A DNA stretch of 64,000 bases from positions 59,587 to 123,586 of the forward strand of contig JAMXBD010003376.1 of assembly GCA_024138025.1 (NCBI GenBank), given 5' to 3'. Below are positions 21,924-33,599 of the stretch, in pieces. Below the pieces are notes generated by a model. It was not told where the DNA came from, did no database searches, and saw only the letters and a program-made list of their open reading frames with translations. How positions within the stretch are numbered: the stretch's first letter is position 1; every line of letters begins with the position of its first letter. Source of the stretch: Combretum micranthum. Its lineage: Eukaryota; Streptophyta; Magnoliopsida; Myrtales; Combretaceae. Made by a program: the position numbers and the translations under genes.

Positions 21924-24728
21924 TGAAAGGATCTAAATTTAATTCTATTTAATTTCTATGTATATGTTTATTTATCTTAATTATTGAATTACATAAGCAT
22001 GTTGATATATGAGAGTTGTGTTTGGTAATAGTCTAAATGTGTTATGTTAGTATAATTTGAACATTTCATATGTGCTATTTAGCTTATGTAATGAAATTAA
22101 TGTCATTGTTTTATATATATTAATATGTGTATAGTATAGTTAATATTTGTGTCTTTTGTACATTAATATGTTAAGTTATGTTTGAATCTATAAAATCAAC
22201 TTTGGTTTTCTTAAGAATAGTTGATAGAAATTTCCCTTAGTCATGCCAATATTCATGCCTAAATAAACCTAAATGAGCCTTAAATTAACTCAAATGCAAC
22301 TTAAAGTCATATAAGCCTTAAAAGTCAAAGTTGAGATAAGTTTAAGACCAAATTCTGCTTAATTTGGCTCTCTTTTGGTAGCCCTTTCATTTAGTCCGAA
22401 TTTTCATTTTCTTTCTTTTCTTTTCTCTTCTCCTTTCACTCCAAACTCTAAGCCCCAAGCCAAAGATAACATCAAGCTTTGTGAATCAAAATTCTCTCCA
22501 AGACAAGGCATATTCATGTGAGTTAATATAAGTATAGCTTTTGTTCATTTTCATGTCTTATAGTATATATGAGAGATCTTGGATAGAATGAGTTTAATGA
22601 TATCTAAGTTGCTTGTTCATGCATTGAAATTAGGTTGGATTGTGTTTTGTTATTGTGTAAGTTTGTTTATGTGTAGTGGTAGTTATATAGAGTGTTGAGA
22701 AGGAATAAAGATAATTGGGTAGTTGAAGTGTGGATTTGAAGTGTGATTGGTGTTTTGATGATTAGAAATAGAATTTATGTAGTTAAGATAGTGTTTAAAA
22801 CATATAACAAGCTTTGGAAAGTTTGGAGAATTTTGAAGTGAATAAAATTTATAATAAAACAGAGGAAACAAAAACATTTTCGTATAGGCTTAATTTTAAA
22901 TGTATGCCGGCATCTGGCACTTCAACGCCGCCGGCGTAGAGGCGGTGTTGGAAGTGAACAGAATTAATTTTCTTAAAGCCGCTTAAAGGCTACCGGCTTT
23001 CACTGGAAAAGTCTGCCAGTGTTTGTTTTTCAAAACGTACGTCGAATATTAGGGTTCCAAAGCTGCCGGCTTAGGGGCGGTGTGGAATGAGAACAGAATT
23101 TCAATTTTTAACACTAGGCTTAAGGTAGCCAGCTTAGGATCCAAGGCTACCAGCGTACATGGATACGCTGCCAGTGTTGGGGGTATTCACGAGCGTGGAC
23201 CAACCCCGTGTACCTCTCGGAAATTTTTGGAAATTGGAGTTGTATTCTACACCGGCTCAAAGCCACCGGCATAGAATGAAGGCATCCGACATATCCTTGA
23301 ACGCTGCCAGTGTTGGCAATGTTGAATTATAATGTATCTTGCACCGGTTCAAAGCCGTCAGCTTTGAAGGCTGGCGTATCCCCTGCACTTTTCTTTTCCA
23401 AAAACTTTCTTCAAAATTTTTCAAAGCTTAGTATATGATCAATTTAATATTTATTAAGCGTTCTATGATATAATAGGATGTTTAAATACTTTATTATGAC
23501 ATTGTATTATTTTATTTGAATTTCTTCAATTAATTATAATCGCAAACTTAAACTAAGTGTAATATTGCGATAATCTCATTGAACAATGATTGATTCCTGC
23601 TCGGCCACCTCCACTAATTCCCGAGCTAGCACAGGTACGCAGTAACTTGCTTGTATGCTTCTTAGGATAGGCATCCTTAAATGTGATATAAGTTCTAAAT
23701 GACTTAAGTATTGCTTGAATTGCATGTGTTTTCACCGTTGAATCGGTCCGATGAGCGGAACTTATCATGATGCAATGTATGTAGTGTAGGCGCTTAGGCC
23801 AATAGTCATGATGCAATGACTTGGCTCGGCGGATAATCGATAGGAAATGTAGTAACTGAGCAACATTTACTTATTCTTGAAAAGAAGTAGTATAATTTAA
23901 TTTAATGTTTATGGGAGCATGTGAATTAATTTATATTATGGATTGAGTTAAGTGAAGTTGAGCAACGACTATATAACCTATATGAGATTATTCTTTTCAA
24001 TGTAACGCTATTTAGGAGATATAGATATTCGGGCTATCCATATCAACCCTCTGAACGTCGTGAGCGTTACTCAAGATCCCCAAAATCCCATGGCTTGTTC
24101 CGGAGCTTGAATACTCCAATGATGATTTGATCAATGAATACTAAAGAAAGATAAATGAAACATTAGTGTTGCATTGCATTTGTATAGGCATGTTTGTCAC
24201 TACGCTTTTGGGTGTTGTTGTTGTGTACTGGGCCTTTGGCTCACTGTTGCTATTTTTCAGGTGATGATGACTGTTATGATGATATGGGCTATGGGTCGGA
24301 TTGGGAAAAATTTATGGATGAGTGGGGCGACTAGGAACCGAGTACAAGATAGCAAGGAAGAAAAGTTTTGAATAAGTTGTTTAGTTTAAAGATGTATTTT
24401 GGATTCTGAATAGAGGCTTGTTAGTTAATTGTTGTGTATATAAAGACTTAAAGTCTAATTTTCCTATTTTGTAAAAACTTATGTAAGTTTTGTTGTGTCA
24501 CGAGTTTGACACCAAGTTGTAAATTATTCCTTAATTGCTCTATATGAATAGATTACTCAGGTGAGTAATCCTTTTGTAAAAAGTCTTGTATCAAGTTGTA
24601 GTGGTTTTAAACAAACAATTCACATAAATTGTTAAATTTAGGACAAACTTACGTATGATATGAAAATATTATACGTGGTTGGGGACTTGACTTACTTAAT
24701 CATTGAGTTAGTAGGTCGGGTCTTTACA
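21924..24728 (+). mobile_element. Solo LTR inside Tat gag
   Basis: Starts TGAAAGGATC and ends GGTCGGGTCTTTACA. It is flanked by actgc (21919-21923) and attgc (24729-24733), one mismatch. Removing it and one target copy restores gag continuity. 2805 bp without coding capacity except the splice-like acidic block at 24261-24334. Its middle (22905-23375) is packed with GCCGGC/GCCAGC words. The lineage is uncertain; the terminus looks chromovirus-like. Confidence 0.8.
24261..24334 (+). other. Acidic mini-exon in the 21924-24728 solo LTR (predicted)
   Basis: A strong acceptor gctatttttcag is followed by GT and 23 codons rich in Asp and Glu (DDDCYDDMGYGSDWEKF..., ending EWGD) and TAG at 24332-24334. 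The phase (GT, then codons) is the same as in the Tekay-family LTRs although the LTRs are otherwise unrelated. No clear donor follows. Confidence 0.5.
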
Positions 24729-24733
24729 ATTGC

Positions 24734-25560
24734 TAAGCCATACCCTCAGGACTATGTGAGTCCCAAATTTAGGATATTCAATGGTAAGAAGGGAAGTGCC
24801 AAGGAACATTTGTTAAAGTTCATTGAAACACTAGAGGTTTATGGATTTGATGATGATTTGAAGTTAAAAGAATTTTCTAATTCCCTCATACAAAAAAGTG
24901 TACACCTGGTGCGTCAATCTTCCCCCTAAATCAGTAGATTCATGGGCAACTATGTATAAGATGTTCCTAGAGAAATTCTTCTCCACACCAGAATGAGTGA
25001 CCTTGACTGATAAGGGAAAGATTCGCTAAAAGCCAAGAAAGACTTGCTGGATTATATTTAGCACTTCAGGGAGCATTCATTAAACATTCAGGAAATATGT
25101 GATGAAAGAGAGCTAGTGAAAATTTGCATCCAAGGCATGTTCCCTGAATATGCGGTGCATTTGGAAAATCTCTCCTTAGCCTCATTCTCCACTTTGGTTG
25201 AAAATGCACGAAGACTAATAATTTTGCCGTGCAACAAAGAAGAGGAAATGTGAAGTTTAAGAAAAGGGGATCATCTGTGAATGCAGCTCAAAGTAAGGAT
25301 TCCAAAGATGGGAAGAAATTAAGAGGTGAAAAGTCTAGACGTGAGAAAACAAAAGAAGTGCTAACATATCCTTTCTCAATGGGAAAGGTGCATGCTATGC
25401 TAGTTCAATGGTTAAGAGATGAAAATGTCAAGCTCCCAAGGATAGAGAGTTTACCAACTCAGGAGGAGAAGAATGATCCTAAATATCGTAGGTTCCACAA
25501 AAAGGTAGGGCATCTTACTAGGGATTGTTTTACTTTTGAGAGGATCTTCAATAAAAGAGT
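24734..25560 (+). pseudogene. Tat gag, core and zinc knuckle
   Basis: The frame KPYPQDYVSPKFRIFNGKKG followed by SAKEHLLKFIETLEVYGFDD is the conserved start of the Tat gag core. After shifts at ~24900 come SWATMYKMFLEKFFSTPE (24930-24990) and HFREHSLNIQEICDERELVK (25060-25120). The C-terminal part (25229-25560) is basic and ends in a single zinc knuckle whose first Cys is Arg (YRRFHKKVGHLTRDC, ~25482-25527). Gag packages the RNA. Several stops (24929, 24995, 25028, 25061, 25561) make it inactive. Confidence 0.85.
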
Positions 25561-25845
25561 GTAGAATGGAGAGCTTGTTATCAAGAATAATGACATCAGA
25601 AACAATCCACTTCCAGTACATAATAAACAACATGGTGCTGTCAATGTTGCTATTCATGATCTGCTATAGTAGGAGACAACGATGCACCACCTGCTAAGGT
25701 AAGTAAGATAAGAGAAAATCAACCTGTAGTTGAAGAAAATGATTGTGCTCCCATTGCTACAGCACTTCTGAAACTTCTAATTTTAAAAACTTTTTTGAGT
25801 TGCTTGGTTTTGATGAGAAGCCGAGGCTTGCAGTAGCAACTATAC

Positions 25846-26290
25846 TTGAGCAAATTTCTAAGGGACAATATGCCGAGTGTAGTGCAGTGTAGCTCATCAA
25901 AAGGATGGCTCGAGCACAAGAAAAATGCAATCTTGTTCACTAATGCAGATATATGTGTGGACAATTCAAATCATAATCGACCACTATATGTGGAAGGCAC
26001 ACTTAATGGTTATCCTATTAAGAAGACGTTCATTGATGCTATTTCTTCTCTAAAAATTATGCCTAAAACTACGTTTGAGGCCATTGGTATTGATCATCAT
26101 CGTTTGGTGAAGCAACTTATTCTGGTTAATGACTTTAGTCATACTACAACGAAAATATTTGGGAGTTAATGTTGATCTCAAGATTGGGCCTATTCGTGGT
26201 ACTATTACATTTTATGTGATAACATGCCCATATCATACCATATTTTTATAGGTAGAAAGTGGTTGCATGATCACAACTTAGTACCTTCGA
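25846..26290 (+). pseudogene. Tat protease remnant
   Basis: The frame NRPLYVEGTLNGYPIKKTFI continues with D-A-I-S-S-L-K-I-M-P, where Tat elements normally have D-x-G-S-x-L-N-I-M-P. The catalytic Asp is kept, the Gly after it is Ile. The C-terminal flap region (IGPIRGTITFYVITCPYHTI) follows in another frame to about 26250. It would process the Gag-Pol precursor; the active-site change and a frameshift indicate loss of function. Confidence 0.75.
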
Positions 26291-26740
26291 CGATGCATCA
26301 ATGCATTAAAGGACATTAGAATGGAAAGGATATATTCAACCTTGCTACGAAGAATTGTTTTGAGCATGACGAGTCATATTTTATTGAATCTACTTTCTTC
26401 AATGAATATGATGATGAAGGCGAGATGACTATCGCTAGAGCTTTAGGTGTACCATTACCTATATGAGAAAAATTTCAAAAGGGTCAACAAAAGAAGAGAA
26501 AGATGTGTGGTTGTCGTAGCGGTAAGAAGAAGAATAAATAGGCTAACGCTGTTGAAAGTTATGTTAGAGATGATAGGTGGTGAGTATATCTCTTATGAAC
26601 ATTTTTGGAGTCTGAGGAGGTTTGTTCTTCTTCAGACCCTATACCAATTCAAGAAATACAGCCCGCCCCTCAATAATTGCAAGACTAAATAAAGCCATAG
26701 AATGAGGAAATTGAGGAATTGGATCTAACATGACCAGAAG
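26291..26740 (+). pseudogene. Protease-RT linker of Tat Pol
   Basis: Coding-like pieces without a recognised fold: an acidic part (FFNEYDDEGEMTIARALG, ~26397-26450), then a very basic part (KGQQKKRKMCGCRSGKKKNK, ~26477-26536). Stops at 26465 and 26537. No GT...AG intron of the Ogre type is evident, because the coding pattern continues through the region. Confidence 0.5.
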
Positions 26741-27420
26741 AGTTACCGCGGCCAATATTTGTCAGCAAAGGTTTCCTACAAGATGTTAAGAGTCCTCTGA
26801 TTGATTTGTTAAGAGAATATAGAGATGTGTTTACTTAGGTATATGATGAGATGCCAGGTCTAGACCTCAGTCTTATGGTGCATAGACTAAATATCGCCTA
26901 GGCACAACTCCTGTTAAGCAATGATAACAAGTTTTCTATCCTAACTTGGCTTTATCAAACCAATCGAGAACCTAACTTGGCTTGCAAATGTCATACCTGT
27001 TAGGAAGAAAAATGGTCAAATAAGAGTATGTGTGGATTTTTGAGATTTGAATAAGGCTTGTCCTAAATATGATTTCTCTTTGCCAAATATAGACGCCTTA
27101 GTAGATATCACCGCTAGACATGAACTATTTTCATTCATGGATGGTTTTAGCGGATATAATCAAATTAAGATGGCAATTAGAGATGCTGAACATACTGCCT
27201 TTTGAACACATATTGGGAATTTCTATTATACTAACATCCCCTTTGGGCTCAAGAACGCTGGTGCTACTTATCAAAGGGCAATAATAGCCATTTTTCATAA
27301 TATGATGCATGATTCCTTGGAAGGCTACGTAGATGACATAGTTGTGAAATCAAAGCATGCATTTGACCATTTGGTCCAGCTTCGAAAGGTTTTTGAATGA
27401 TGTCGATTGTATAAGCTTTG
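26741..27420 (+). pseudogene. Tat reverse transcriptase
   Basis: The order of motifs is complete: YRDVFT...YDEMPGLD (~26818-26865), KKNGQIRVCVDF and LNKACPK (~27008-27065), FMDGFSGYNQI (27136-27168, catalytic Asp kept), THIGNFYYTNIPFGLKNAGATYQRA (27210-27280) and YVDDIVVKSK (27326-27355, both Asp kept). Stops or shifts at 26837, 27042 (Arg codon to TGA), 27204 and 27399. A duplicated cctaacttggctt word (26945 and 26971) marks a small local duplication. It would copy the element RNA into DNA. Confidence 0.9.
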
Positions 27421-28197
27421 CATGAATCCTTTGAAATGTGTTGTTGAAGTTGCTTCAGGAAAATTCCTTAGGTTTGTGGTCCATGGGAAGGGAATTGATG
27501 TTGATCTTGCAAAGATACAAGCTATATTGTCTATGCCTTTGCTTGCTACTACGAAAGAATTGAAAACTTTCATGGGAAAGGTCTTTTATATTAGGAGATT
27601 TATGCCTGCACTTACAGAGATTTCGTATCCCTTACATCGACTTATGAAGAAAGGAGTTGCATTTGAATGGGAGCTATCCATGAGGATGCAATTCAAAGAA
27701 TTAAGGGAATTCTCACTTCTTCTATATCATGACTATGCCTATGAAGGGAGTATAGATGATATTGGATCTCACTTCTACTAGCAGATCCATTAGAGCCTTA
27801 CTTGCACAAGAAATAGATGGCTAAGAATGGTCAGTCTACTACTTGAGTCGTTTACTTTAAGGAAGCGAGGTCAAATATCAGCTTGCGAAAAGCATTGTCT
27901 CGCACTGGTATTTGCCACTCAAAAGTTGCGTCACTACTTTTTAGTGCACAAGGTCAACCTCGTCACCCGATCAAATCCTACCAAGTACTTATTATCACGA
28001 CCAGCATTATCCGGGTGTGTGGCAAAGTGGTTGTTACTTCTTGGAGAGTTTGACATTACAATACAGGCTTCTAGATCTATTAAATCACAAGCTTTAGCTG
28101 ACCTATTGGCTCATTTTCCAAATAAAAATGAGGATGTGATCATAGATACCATATCGACAGAATTTCATGAGGACTTACTCATGATTGAAACAGAATG
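27421..28197 (+). pseudogene. Tat RT connection and first RNase H
   Basis: One stretch (27407-27781) carries NPLKCVVEVASGKFL and FMGKVFYIRRFMPALTEI, the RT thumb/connection. 27827-28198 holds the retroviral-type RNase H: CEKHCLALVFATQKLRHYF (acidic Glu kept), PTKYLLSRPALSGCVAKWLLL and SQALADLLAHFP. The first Asp segment (ILA...GSIDDIGSHF region) is frameshifted near 27770. Normal position directly after RT. Confidence 0.85.
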
Positions 28198-28585
28198 AGA
28201 GTGGTCACTTCAGTTTAATGGTTCATCAGGAAGTCAAGTTTGGGGAGCAAGAGTTATATTGACATCACCTAATAGCCAGAAATACCTTTGGCATTTAAAC
28301 TTGACTTTCATTGCACTAATAATGAATATGAGTATGAGGCATTGTTATACAGGATCGTCTTTGCTTTGGACGGTGGAGCAAACCATTTGTGTATTCATGG
28401 TGATTTAGATTTGATCATTAAGCAAACCAGCAGTGAGTATGTCCTCAAGGAGCCAGCACTTGCGCCTTATAGGGCTGCAGTGCAAGATTTAATTAGGAAG
28501 TTTGAAGTCGTAAGGTATCAACATACCAAGCGATCTACGATTTGTTACACAGACACATTAGCAACACTGGCATCTAAGATTCTGA
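28198..28585 (+). pseudogene. Second (archaeal-type) RNase H of Tat element
   Basis: WSLQFNGSSGSQVWGARVIL (28200-28260), then NNEYEYEALLYRIVFALDGG and HGDLDLIIKQTSSEYVLKEP in the stretch 28288-28689. The NEYEALL...AL and GD-L-I--Q pattern is that of the extra RNase H (aRNH) carried by Tat-lineage elements. The first Asp of the fold is Asn in FNGSSG; the Glu and the second Asp are present. One frameshift lies near 28288. Confidence 0.85.
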
Positions 28586-28737
28586 TGCATGCTTCAGTTG
28601 AAAGTCTAGATGTCAAGGTTATTAAGAAAATCATTCCTTACACAGCCTCGCAACCATTAGAAGAAGATGAGGAAACAGGAGATGACTAGCGCGTTGGTAT
28701 CAAAACCCAACTAGCATAACCCAATGCGGCCTCCATT

Positions 28738-29030
28738 GTGACTTTGAAGAATTTCATTTGCGTCAATGGTGCTTTGTACTTCAAAGGATCGGAGGGTATT
28801 CTATCGCGATGCATTTGTGAGAAACAAGCTTGGCTAAAACTGGACAAGTATCATAAGATCTGGTATTGGAAAGAAAGACCTCCTTTGTACCGTCGCATTC
28901 AACATGCAGGATATTACTAGTCCTCGATGGCTAAAGATGCATCCCAAGTGCAAATGCATTGTCCCAAGTGCTCTGAATTGCCATATGCCAAAGAATGTAA
29001 TTTTGTGGCAAGTGCTAGAGATTAGCATCA
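28738..29030 (+). pseudogene. Extra zinc-finger-like module before integrase
   Basis: The stretch FICVNGALYFKGSEGILSRC, KYHKIWYWKERPPLYRRIQ and HAGYY-stop-SSMAKDASQVQMHCPKC has the layout of the integrase N-terminal zinc-binding domain (H...H...GYYWP.M..D......C..C). A second such module with CVTC follows at 29110-29370. The Trp after HAGYY is a TAG stop (28918). Two tandem modules are not usual; this may be a family-specific duplication. Confidence 0.6.
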
Positions 29031-29109
29031 TCCGTATATTAACTATTTGAAGAATAATGTGTTATCAATTAATAGTACAGATGCTAGATTGGTAAAAAAG
29101 AAGGCACGC

Positions 29110-30215
29110 AAGTACCTAATGCATGAAGATGAACTATACAGGGTTTCATTTATGGAAATCCTCTCACATGCGTTGCATTTCCTAAAACGAAACAAATATT
29201 AACTTATGTATATGCTGGAGAATGCTGTGAGCATCAAGGTGCGAGGAAGTTGTATTATCAACTACTTGACATGGGGTACTATTAACCAATCATGGAATCA
29301 GATAGTTCCAATTTTGTTAAGCAGTGTGTTACTTGCCAAGAACATGGAGATGCGATTCACGCTCCTATAGTCACACCTTATACTTTAACAACCCTATGGC
29401 TTTTGCACACTTAGGCATTTGATCTAATCGATCCCATTTACCCATTGTCTAGGGGTTATATTTGGATCCTGGCTGAAACTGAATGTTTTACTAAGTGGGT
29501 AGAAATTGTTTCTTTAAAGAAGGCGACGAGACCAACAGTTGCAAGCTTCATTAAGGACAACATTATATGTAGATTCGGGAATCCTAAGTGCATCCTTTCA
29601 AATAATGACACTCCTTTCATCCATTCACATGGTCGACAACTGTTGGAATCCTATAGTATTGATCATGTGAAGTCCACCCCCTATTACCCTAAGGGCAATA
29701 GCCAAGCGAAAGCTATGAACACGACTCTTTTGAAAGTTCTCAGTTGTATGGTACACGATAACCATAAGCTACCTCTAGCACCTTATAGGACTTCGAAGCA
29801 ACAATGAACACAAGCAACACCTTTTTTAGTAGTGTATGATGCCGAAGTAGTTGTGCCCATAGAGGTTCTGATCCCTTTAGCATGATTAGCAATTAATGTT
29901 GAGCTTGATCCTGATGCCTTACACATGTTAGACTTGGAAGCCTTAGATGAAAAACAAGATATCGCCAAAAACAACTTGATCAATTACCAACACAAGCTTG
30001 GTATAGCCTATGACCATTGGTAAGGAAAAAGTCTTTTCAAGTGGGTGATGTTGTACTTCCTGTAGCCGAGCACGTATGTTGAGGCATACCTGTGCTAAAG
30101 TTTACACTAAAATGGGAAGGTCCTTTTGTTGTACATGAAGCCATGATAGTGGATATCAAGCTCCTCAATCCAAAAACTGATGCTATTCAACTTTTATAAA
30201 CTTTCAATATGTAAA
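29110..30215 (+). pseudogene. Tat integrase remnant
   Basis: The N-terminal module (YMHEDELYR at 29119, EHQGARKLYYQLLDMGYY and QCVTCQEHGDAIHAP to 29368) is followed by the core. The first Asp is present (FDLIDPI, ~29420). The second is Asn with a shifted context (LSNNDTPF, ~29600), and the Glu position is Lys (NSQAKAMN, ~29697-29720). The C-terminal part includes KSFQVGDVV and KWEGPFVV (30030-30130). Stops at 29286, 29415, 29806 and 29883. The change of two of the three catalytic acids shows an inactive enzyme. Confidence 0.85.
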
Positions 30216-31180
30216 GAAGTTTCTTATTAATAGCACGATCAATAATGATGACCACTTGAATAATATGCCTTGCTTTTGCATGACTCTTTCGTTAATCAAT
30301 TTAGTTATATGTTACATCTATATGTTGATCTGCTTATGGGAGACTTCTCTCTTATGTGCACAACATTCATTCACATTACAACATATAGCTTATAATTGCT
30401 AAAATTTACTAAGCGCGTGGCATTATCCATCATATGAATTTTTTTCTAAGTATGTTATACTACACATCAATTCAATGGAATGGTTAAGTAGTGGCAATAC
30501 CCCACTAACAATTTTTGTGAAATCGAGAAGTCTTTGCATACGAAAGAAATAATAATTTAATGTGAAAGGTCATAACATATAACGTGCCGCTACATGAATT
30601 TTATATTCTTTAAAGTGCATGAGTTCGTCGTATTATGATATAATACCAAGTGAAAGGAACAACACTAATAGAAAGTATATTATGTGAAATATCATCATAA
30701 AACATGGAATAAAAACAAAGACAAGATTCATGAAGTTACATAACTTAACACAATCTTCGAAAAGTATCTTAATCAATGTAATATATATTCTACGATAGAA
30801 TAGTATCAAGACTCTCAAGAGATTCTCTAATTCGAGCTGTGTCGCTTCAAGTTCAGCTTTGAGCCTCTTGTATCGTTGATTAATGATCGATGGTGTAAGA
30901 TTCTCTATGCCTTACTAGCAACATTTTCCAAGTTATCAACTTTGAACCCTAAAACATGAACACTATTAAAACTTGCACCAACAACTCTAAATCAGTTGAA
31001 GAAAATAAATTTCATGTCTACCTAGCAAAATACAAGCCAGGCCTAACATCACAACCATGCAATTGTGACTTTAGAACCAGGACAAATTGCCCCTACCTAA
31101 AAATCTCCATCATGTGCATGTAACCTTTATAAATCCAATTAACTAGAGGGACAACAAACTCATAAAGAAACACTCTCCCT
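30216..31180 (+). other. Tat region between pol and antisense ORF, no gene seen
   Basis: AT-rich DNA directly after the integrase C-terminus. Short open stretches are neither long nor patterned enough to support. Confidence 0.5.
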
Positions 31181-31329
31181 AAATTATCATGCACAAGTGT
31201 GTTTCTCCCTCCAACTTGCTACAATATTTCATTACTTGGAAAAGTAAGAGTAGTATCCTGGAGCACCAAGGTTCAAAGGCATTGTTAGAAGGGGAATCAT
31301 CAATTCCCTTAACACGAATCTCTATAGAT

Positions 31330-31640
31330 AACACATCTGCATATGCATCGATGTCTTCCTCCTTATGCTCTCATCCCCATCGCTTCTGTCACTTCTAGAG
31401 TCGTAAAAGCCTTCTCGTCACCAGCCATGTCCTCATCATCTTCATCAATCACTACAGCAATGTACCATCATCCCTTGTTTGCAGTACTTTCCCAACGTCA
31501 TATCGATTCGGATATGGGCAAATGTTTGGTGAAGAAGATTTTGATGAAGCAAATATTTCGAAAGTGCTGGTGTTTATCACGAGAAACATTCTTATTTACC
31601 TCACCTTGGCTCGGAACATTAGCTGGCTTTCCTTAGCTTT
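31330..31640 (-). pseudogene. Possible C-terminal part of the antisense ORF
   Basis: On the minus strand the stretch upstream of a poly-A run (31646-31663 on plus) has moderate GC content and acid/Ser-rich codons (DEDDEDMAG, ~31420-31445), compatible with a tail of the plant-mobile-domain ORF. Not recognised as a family. Confidence 0.3.
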
Positions 31641-31850
31641 CCTACAAAAAAAAAAAAAAAAAAGGAGAAATAAAAAGAAAAAACATAGTTAATGTATATA
31701 ATGGTGTACAAGGAATCAGTGATATAGTTAGTTAGTAAAGTACCTCATGAATACGTAAATGCTTGATATGCATGATGACCTTGATAGGAGATCGTATTCT
31801 TTGGTTCTGACTTAATTAGAAACCTTTTTGTTTAGAAGGTAAAATAAAAC

Positions 31851-33510
31851 TCAAATTTGTGTATAGAAGCTCTGGAAGTGCTGTTCAACTTCTAAATTAA
31901 CATAGTTTTTAAACTCTTCCAAACAACGTGTCCAATAGTCATCCACCCATAGATATGATGTCGATATGGCCACTAGGTGGGAAGAAGATTGTCTAAGGTT
32001 TGGATAGATATATCTCCAATTTTTTGGATGAAGTTCCTTACAACATTTATTGAAATCTTCAATAATCTCAATATTGTGAGGAACTCCCTGGTTGATTCCA
32101 AACTGACAAGCGACTCGATGAGGTAGATAGGCCACAACACTACACTCAAGAAATTCCTTAAAAGGGTCACACCAATCATGAAGCAAAGGGAGACTTCCAG
32201 GTGTGCACTAGATGATAAAACCCGCCTCAGTAGTAGAGAAATTGTCTCGCCTCTCGACCAAGTTAGCTAGGTCTTTAGAACCTCGAGGATAAAATTTTGG
32301 GTACCATTTGAAACCAACCAATTCCTTAGTATAAGGGCAGAAATTATGTTATTGAACATTATTTATCACATCAATTAACAATCCAAAAGGCTTTATGTTC
32401 ACTCATGCCTAAGCCTAGTGTTCAATTATGTCAGGTTTTTTAAGTGGTGGATCATAATATTTTTTATAGCACTCAGCAAAAAATAATTGCAAGAATATCA
32501 TATCTGCATAACACACCACAAGGTACCATCCCTTGGATCGTACCAAGGACTTGTGGTAAATATCTAATCATCGATACAAAGACCCCAAATAGAAGAGGCT
32601 TAACGCGAACACTCTCCACATGAGATATAAATTGCTAAGTGGAAGAAGCAATGGCAAGTACTGCCCTTAGGACCGCCAGAGAATACAAACAAGGAAAGCT
32701 ATAATGAGAGAAAGGCTATCAACTCTTCCCTAGGATAATGAAACAACACAAATGAGTTAACCCATGATTGGAAAAAGAATAATATGTGATAATAATGTGA
32801 GACATGAATACGTACTTACTATTGCACCAGGCATGTTGATAAGCTCACATCCCTTTTCTTGTCCAAAGAAGTATTTAAGCCATGAGGAGAACGTAAGCTG
32901 CTACGACTATCTACAGCTACTCCCGTATGAGTCTCCAACAAGTCTATCAAGCTACTGTCTTCCTCAAAAATCTCAGTAGTAGTGATATTCGTTAATCCTA
33001 CATCGTACAAGCCCAGTAGCATACATGCATCCTCTAAGGTAGGGGTAACTTCACCCCAAGATGTGATAAAGCTATGTGTTTGAGTATTCCAATGACAGAG
33101 GATGCTTTGTCACATATATGTATCAGTAGCGCAGGTAAAGCCTAACTTTGAGTTGATCCCTATTGAATCGTACACCCCACCTTGTTGTAAGATGCTTATA
33201 TATCTCTTAATAATGTCCTACCAAGGACCCCATACTTGTACAAATTGTTAGGACAATGAAATTGGCATTCTGAAGGAGGCAACTCTTTCCTTTCATTTTT
33301 GAATCGCAATATGGAAAATGCATCTATGAGAGCCCTATTTCTTACACGAGACTCTTTACTAATGAAGTGTAACTCACCATCCACAAATTGACGTGGAAAT
33401 AAGTTTCGTTTTCGCATGTCTACCCAACAGAAGCCTCTTGAAATTATTGCATCAACCCATTCATCTTGTGGTGATGGAACTTGTAGCACACAACCATCCG
33501 ATTGTGTCAA
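31851..33510 (-). pseudogene. Antisense plant-mobile-domain (PMD) ORF
   Basis: On the minus strand four segments follow one another in the order of a PMD protein: DEWVDAIISRGFCWVDMRKR and FSILRF (33510-33196); GEVTPTLEDACMLLGLYDVG (about 33050-32990), the PMD hallmark T-L-x-D-x-x-x-L-x-G-L; an intermediate part with several stops (32800-32250); and HDWCDPFKEFLECSVVAYLP followed by HRVACQFGINQGVP (32186-31851). PMD proteins occur in plant transposons and genes; extra antisense ORFs between pol and the 3' LTR are known in Tat elements. At least four disruptions. The role in the element is unknown. Confidence 0.7.
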
Positions 33511-33599
33511 TACTTCACTGCTCTTCGCATTATTTGGCTTGCTTTCTTCATCCTTTTACTCACTTTCATTTTCCAAAGAGAGCAATGCAAGTGATATCA

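Noticed and set aside
26250..26760. Ogre-type intron between protease and RT
   Set aside because: Coding-like residues continue through the region and no good GT...AG pair brackets it.
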